A stretch of DNA of 64,000 bases from Bacteroidota bacterium (GTDB taxonomy: Bacteria; Bacteroidota; Bacteroidia; Bacteroidales; FEN-979): contig JAPLDL010000020.1 in NCBI GenBank assembly GCA_026391735.1, forward strand, positions 1-64,000, read 5' to 3'. Position 1 is the first letter of the stretch. Every line of letters starts with the position of its first letter. Both the position numbers and the translations under genes were made by a program. Below are positions 61,406 through 64,000 of this stretch, piece by piece. A model generated the notes under the pieces. That model was not told the DNA's origin. It was given only the letters and a program-made list of their open reading frames with translations, and made no database searches.

Positions 61406-63754
61406 ATGAATTCAGGAACAGGTATTAAAATAGTAATGCTTTCTGTTTTTTCAGTACTGTTAATCCGGCCAGTTGGGGCACAGGCCGTATCGGGCTATGT
61501 TTACGAAAAAACCGGAGATGGAAAGCAGGGAGCCCTCCCCGGTGTAAATGTTTACTGGGCGGGAACCACCAAAGGAACATTCACAGATGAAAACGGGAAA
61601 TTCCGCCTTTCCCGCACCGGAAACGGGAATTCCAGGCTTGTCGTGAGCCTGCTGGGATACCGCAGGGATACTCTGCTGGTGTCAAAGGATAAATCAAAGC
61701 TTGACATCGAGATGCAGCCAGGCGACAGGGAATTGTCAGAAGTTGAGATTAAAGCAAGACAGGATAATTCGTATGTCTCTAAAATGAAGACCCAGGCGAC
61801 GACGGTCATTAACATAGGCGAACTCCAGAGAGCAGCCTGCTGTAACCTGGCCGAGAGTTTTGAAACAAATGCCTCAGTCGACGTTTCATACAGTGATGCC
61901 GTGTCGGGAGCCAGGCAGATCCAATTGCTGGGTCTCAGCGGGATCTATAGCCAGATCATGACCGAAAATGTACCGCTTATCCGTGGGCTTGCAACACCTT
62001 ATGGCCTTAATTATGTACCTGGTCCCTGGATGGAATCCATCCAGGTGGCTAAAGGCACTTCATCAGTTGTTCAGGGATATGAATCCATCACCGGGCAGAT
62101 CAATGTAGAGTATAAAAAACCGGAGAGTGTTGAGAAGTTCTACTTGAATCTGTATGGCAACAGTAACCTCAGGTTTGAAGCCAATGCCAACGGGTCGGTA
62201 AAGATCACCGATAAACTGAGTACATCCCTTCTTGTTCATGCCGATGATTTCAGGTTCCCGTTCGACAGGAACGGAGACGGGTTTATGGACATGCCCAAGC
62301 TGACCAATGTCAATGTGTTTAACCGATGGGATTTTATTAACCCGGGTAAATGGGTATCCAGGCTCGGAGTAAAATACCTTTACGAGGAACGTAACGGTGG
62401 GCAGATGGATTTTGTGAAAAACAGCTGGAATACCGATACTACCGGTATCACCAACGATTCCAAGAAATACGGGATAGGTATTAAAACTAACCGCTTCGAA
62501 GCATTCTGGAAGAACGGCATATTCTTTAAGGGAACTGCCGGCTCAAGTCTCGGTTTGATATTGTCGTTCATTAATCATGAACAGGATGCATTTTACGGCA
62601 TCAATCTGTACCATGGCCATGAACAGAATTTCAATGCTAACCTTATCTATACAGCCCAGTTCAACGGTGAAAAGCATAAGATCTCGGCCGGCGGAAGTTA
62701 TTTTATTGATGGTTATTCCGAGAATTTTATCCAGACCAGGCTGGCATATCGGTACCAGTACCTGCCCGATACGGTAAGCCCTACTTATGCCGATAAGTTC
62801 ACCCTGGTCAATGATTCCTTATATACATATGTGATGGACCGTTCGGAATGGGCTGCTGGTGGTTTTATGGAATACACTTTCAATCTCAAGGATAAGTTCA
62901 CTCTTATTGCCGGTGTTCGGGGTGATTATAACAGCCGTTGGGGGTTTTTGTTCACACCCAGGCTTCATTTGAGGGTAACACTCGCCAAGGGGCTTGCCTT
63001 GAGGGGATCGGTCGGAAAGGGGTACCGCTCACCCAACCTTCTTGCCGAGAATTCCCCCATGCTGATCAGCCAGAGGGTCCTGTATTTTGCACCCTCACTT
63101 TCGAATGAGGAAGCCTGGAATTTCGGGCTCAGCCTCACCTGGGATTTTAACCTTTTCAGCCGTAAAGCCCAGTTCACAATCGATGGTTACAGCACCCAGT
63201 TTGTAAAACAGGTGGTCGTTGACCAGGATAGCCTCCCCACAGCTGTATTCTTTTACAACCTTAACGGTTCATCCTATGCAAACGTAGCCCAGGCACAATT
63301 CAGTTTTCAGCCTGTCAAACAATTTACAATACTGGCTGCTTTCCGATACAATGACGTGAAAGTGACCGAAGGGAGCCAGCTCAGGCAAAAAGCCCTCGTT
63401 AACCAGTATAAGGCGCTACTGACCCTGAGTTACGCAACCCGTTTCGACAAGTGGAAGTTTGACCTCACAGGGCAGATGAACGGTAATTCACGCATTCCTG
63501 ATACAAAGAAAATGCCTGCTGTGCTTCAGCTTCCTGAGAAATCACCGGTTTGGTTTAATTTGCTGGCCCAGGTAACCAGAAAATTCAAGAACTTTGAAGT
63601 TTACATCGGGGGTGAAAACCTGCTTAATGTACGACAGGACAATCCGATTGTTGAGTATTTCAAACCTTATCATACACATTTTGATGCCTCCATGGCCTGG
63701 GGACCGGTGGTTGGGATCACAGGGTACGCGGGGATACGGCTGACGATAAAGTGA
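61406..63754 (+). CDS. TonB-dependent receptor, probable metal-locus type
   Basis: This 782-residue outer-membrane transporter has a signal peptide (1-25), a carboxypeptidase-regulatory domain (about 28-112; VSGYVYEKTGDGKQGALPGVNVYWAGTTKG), a plug (about 120-235) with the phrase RAACCNLAESFETNASVDVSYSDA, and a barrel with the standard C-terminal TonB receptor box. The CC pair in the plug is a feature of receptors encoded with HYC_CC_PP proteins. The last strand ends YAGIRLTIK. Expected to be co-transcribed with the Cys-rich gene and with whatever starts at 63983. Confidence 0.92.
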   Translation: MNSGTGIKIVMLSVFSVLLIRPVGAQAVSGYVYEKTGDGKQGALPGVNVYWAGTTKGTFTDENGKFRLSRTGNGNSRLVVSLLGYRRDTLLVSKDKSKLDIEMQPGDRELSEVEIKARQDNSYVSKMKTQATTVINIGELQRAACCNLAESFETNASVDVSYSDAVSGARQIQLLGLSGIYSQIMTENVPLIRGLATPYGLNYVPGPWMESIQVAKGTSSVVQGYESITGQINVEYKKPESVEKFYLNLYGNSNLRFEANANGSVKITDKLSTSLLVHADDFRFPFDRNGDGFMDMPKLTNVNVFNRWDFINPGKWVSRLGVKYLYEERNGGQMDFVKNSWNTDTTGITNDSKKYGIGIKTNRFEAFWKNGIFFKGTAGSSLGLILSFINHEQDAFYGINLYHGHEQNFNANLIYTAQFNGEKHKISAGGSYFIDGYSENFIQTRLAYRYQYLPDTVSPTYADKFTLVNDSLYTYVMDRSEWAAGGFMEYTFNLKDKFTLIAGVRGDYNSRWGFLFTPRLHLRVTLAKGLALRGSVGKGYRSPNLLAENSPMLISQRVLYFAPSLSNEEAWNFGLSLTWDFNLFSRKAQFTIDGYSTQFVKQVVVDQDSLPTAVFFYNLNGSSYANVAQAQFSFQPVKQFTILAAFRYNDVKVTEGSQLRQKALVNQYKALLTLSYATRFDKWKFDLTGQMNGNSRIPDTKKMPAVLQLPEKSPVWFNLLAQVTRKFKNFEVYIGGENLLNVRQDNPIVEYFKPYHTHFDASMAWGPVVGITGYAGIRLTIK

Positions 63755-63766
63755 GATGCAGGATGA

Positions 63767-63894
63767 CTGGATAGCTGGATGACTGGATAGCTGGATAGCT
63801 GGATAGCTGGATGGCTGGATGACTGGATGGCTGGATAACTGGATAGCTGGATAGCTGGATGACTGGATTACTGGATTACTGGATTACTGGATAT
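63767..63894. repeat. Sixteen tandem 8-bp units CTGGATNN
   Basis: Units CTGGATAG, GA, GG, AA, TA and AT run without gaps after the TonB receptor stop. Positions 1-6 of each unit are constant and only the last two vary. The same octamer follows guaA at 23352. Confidence 0.9.
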
Positions 63895-63919
63895 CTTGTA
63901 TCCTGCATCCAGAAATATA

Positions 63920-63982
63920 AAAACATAAAACATAAAACATAAAACATAAAACATAAACCATAAATCATAAACCATAAAAACA
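63920..63982. repeat. Nine tandem 7-bp units AAAACAT
   Basis: Five exact AAAACAT units, three variants (AAACCAT, AAATCAT, AAACCAT) and AAAAACA end directly at the ATG at 63983. Confidence 0.85.
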
Positions 63983-64000
63983 ATGAAACCAATGAAAACA
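63983..64000 (+). CDS. Start of a gene cut by the window end
   Basis: ATGAAACCAATGAAAACA opens a frame just after the heptamer array. Six codons are visible and no function can be given. By analogy with known loci, a heavy-metal-associated protein could follow the Cys-rich/TonB pair. Confidence 0.4.

Overview
The window looks like a chromosomal piece of an environmental Bacteroidales-type Bacteroidetes. The evidence is three secreted proteins with type IX secretion (T9SS) C-terminal sorting domains, two TonB-dependent receptors with carboxypeptidase-regulatory N-domains, families typical of the phylum (DUF3127, DUF5606, DUF4249, DUF1599, BT_3928-type, HYC_CC_PP-type), an almost complete lack of Shine-Dalgarno sequences, and many copies of the Bacteroidetes -7 promoter element TAnnTTTG just upstream of genes. 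Most of the window is ordinary chromosome. No tRNA, rRNA, CRISPR array, insertion sequence or phage gene was seen.

Layout. 1-4570: a small anchored protein, a DUF3127 protein ending in an SSB-like tip, and a large T9SS-secreted Asp-box protein. 4671-9579 (minus strand): a five-gene cassette of PPP-type phosphatase, two tandem von Willebrand A (vWA) proteins, a divergent Ser/Thr kinase with an FHA-like tail, and a zinc-ribbon/transmembrane/SH3 protein. It sits next to decayed gene remnants (9587-10159). 10213-20735: housekeeping and envelope genes (MBL hydrolase, small Lys-tailed lipoprotein, beta carbonic anhydrase, BMP lipoprotein, outer-membrane barrel, dipeptidyl peptidase III, T9SS protein, M23 peptidase). 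20792-34404: guaA, LysM/periplasmic-binding protein, universal stress protein, glycosyltransferases, murB, pyrD-pyrK, DUF5606, purB. 34505-41412: Omp28-like T9SS protein, TonB receptor plus DUF4249 lipoprotein, tsaC, heptosyltransferase-like GT9. 41444-56558: dapD, ruvX-def-TPR lipoprotein, cdaA, folP, DUF1599-BT_3928-permease-tpiA-prmA-giant secreted protein-plsY, dnaN. 56635-64000: cold-shock protein, malic enzyme, GH27 alpha-galactosidase, and a Cys-rich protein plus TonB receptor that look like the start of a metal-handling operon cut by the window end.

The strongest candidate for an undescribed system is the 4671-9579 cassette. It resembles the TerY-P triad idea (vWA protein + kinase + phosphatase), but with a calcineurin/PPP phosphatase instead of PP2C, two vWA paralogues, and a membrane protein predicted to place SH3 domains in the periplasm and a zinc ribbon in the cytoplasm. 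A second theme is degenerate tandem repeats of 7 or 8 bp at gene boundaries, in two 5' leaders, and once inside a gene, where a heptanucleotide array encodes a heptapeptide-repeat linker. All functional statements rest on reading motifs by eye; no database search or computed statistic was available.
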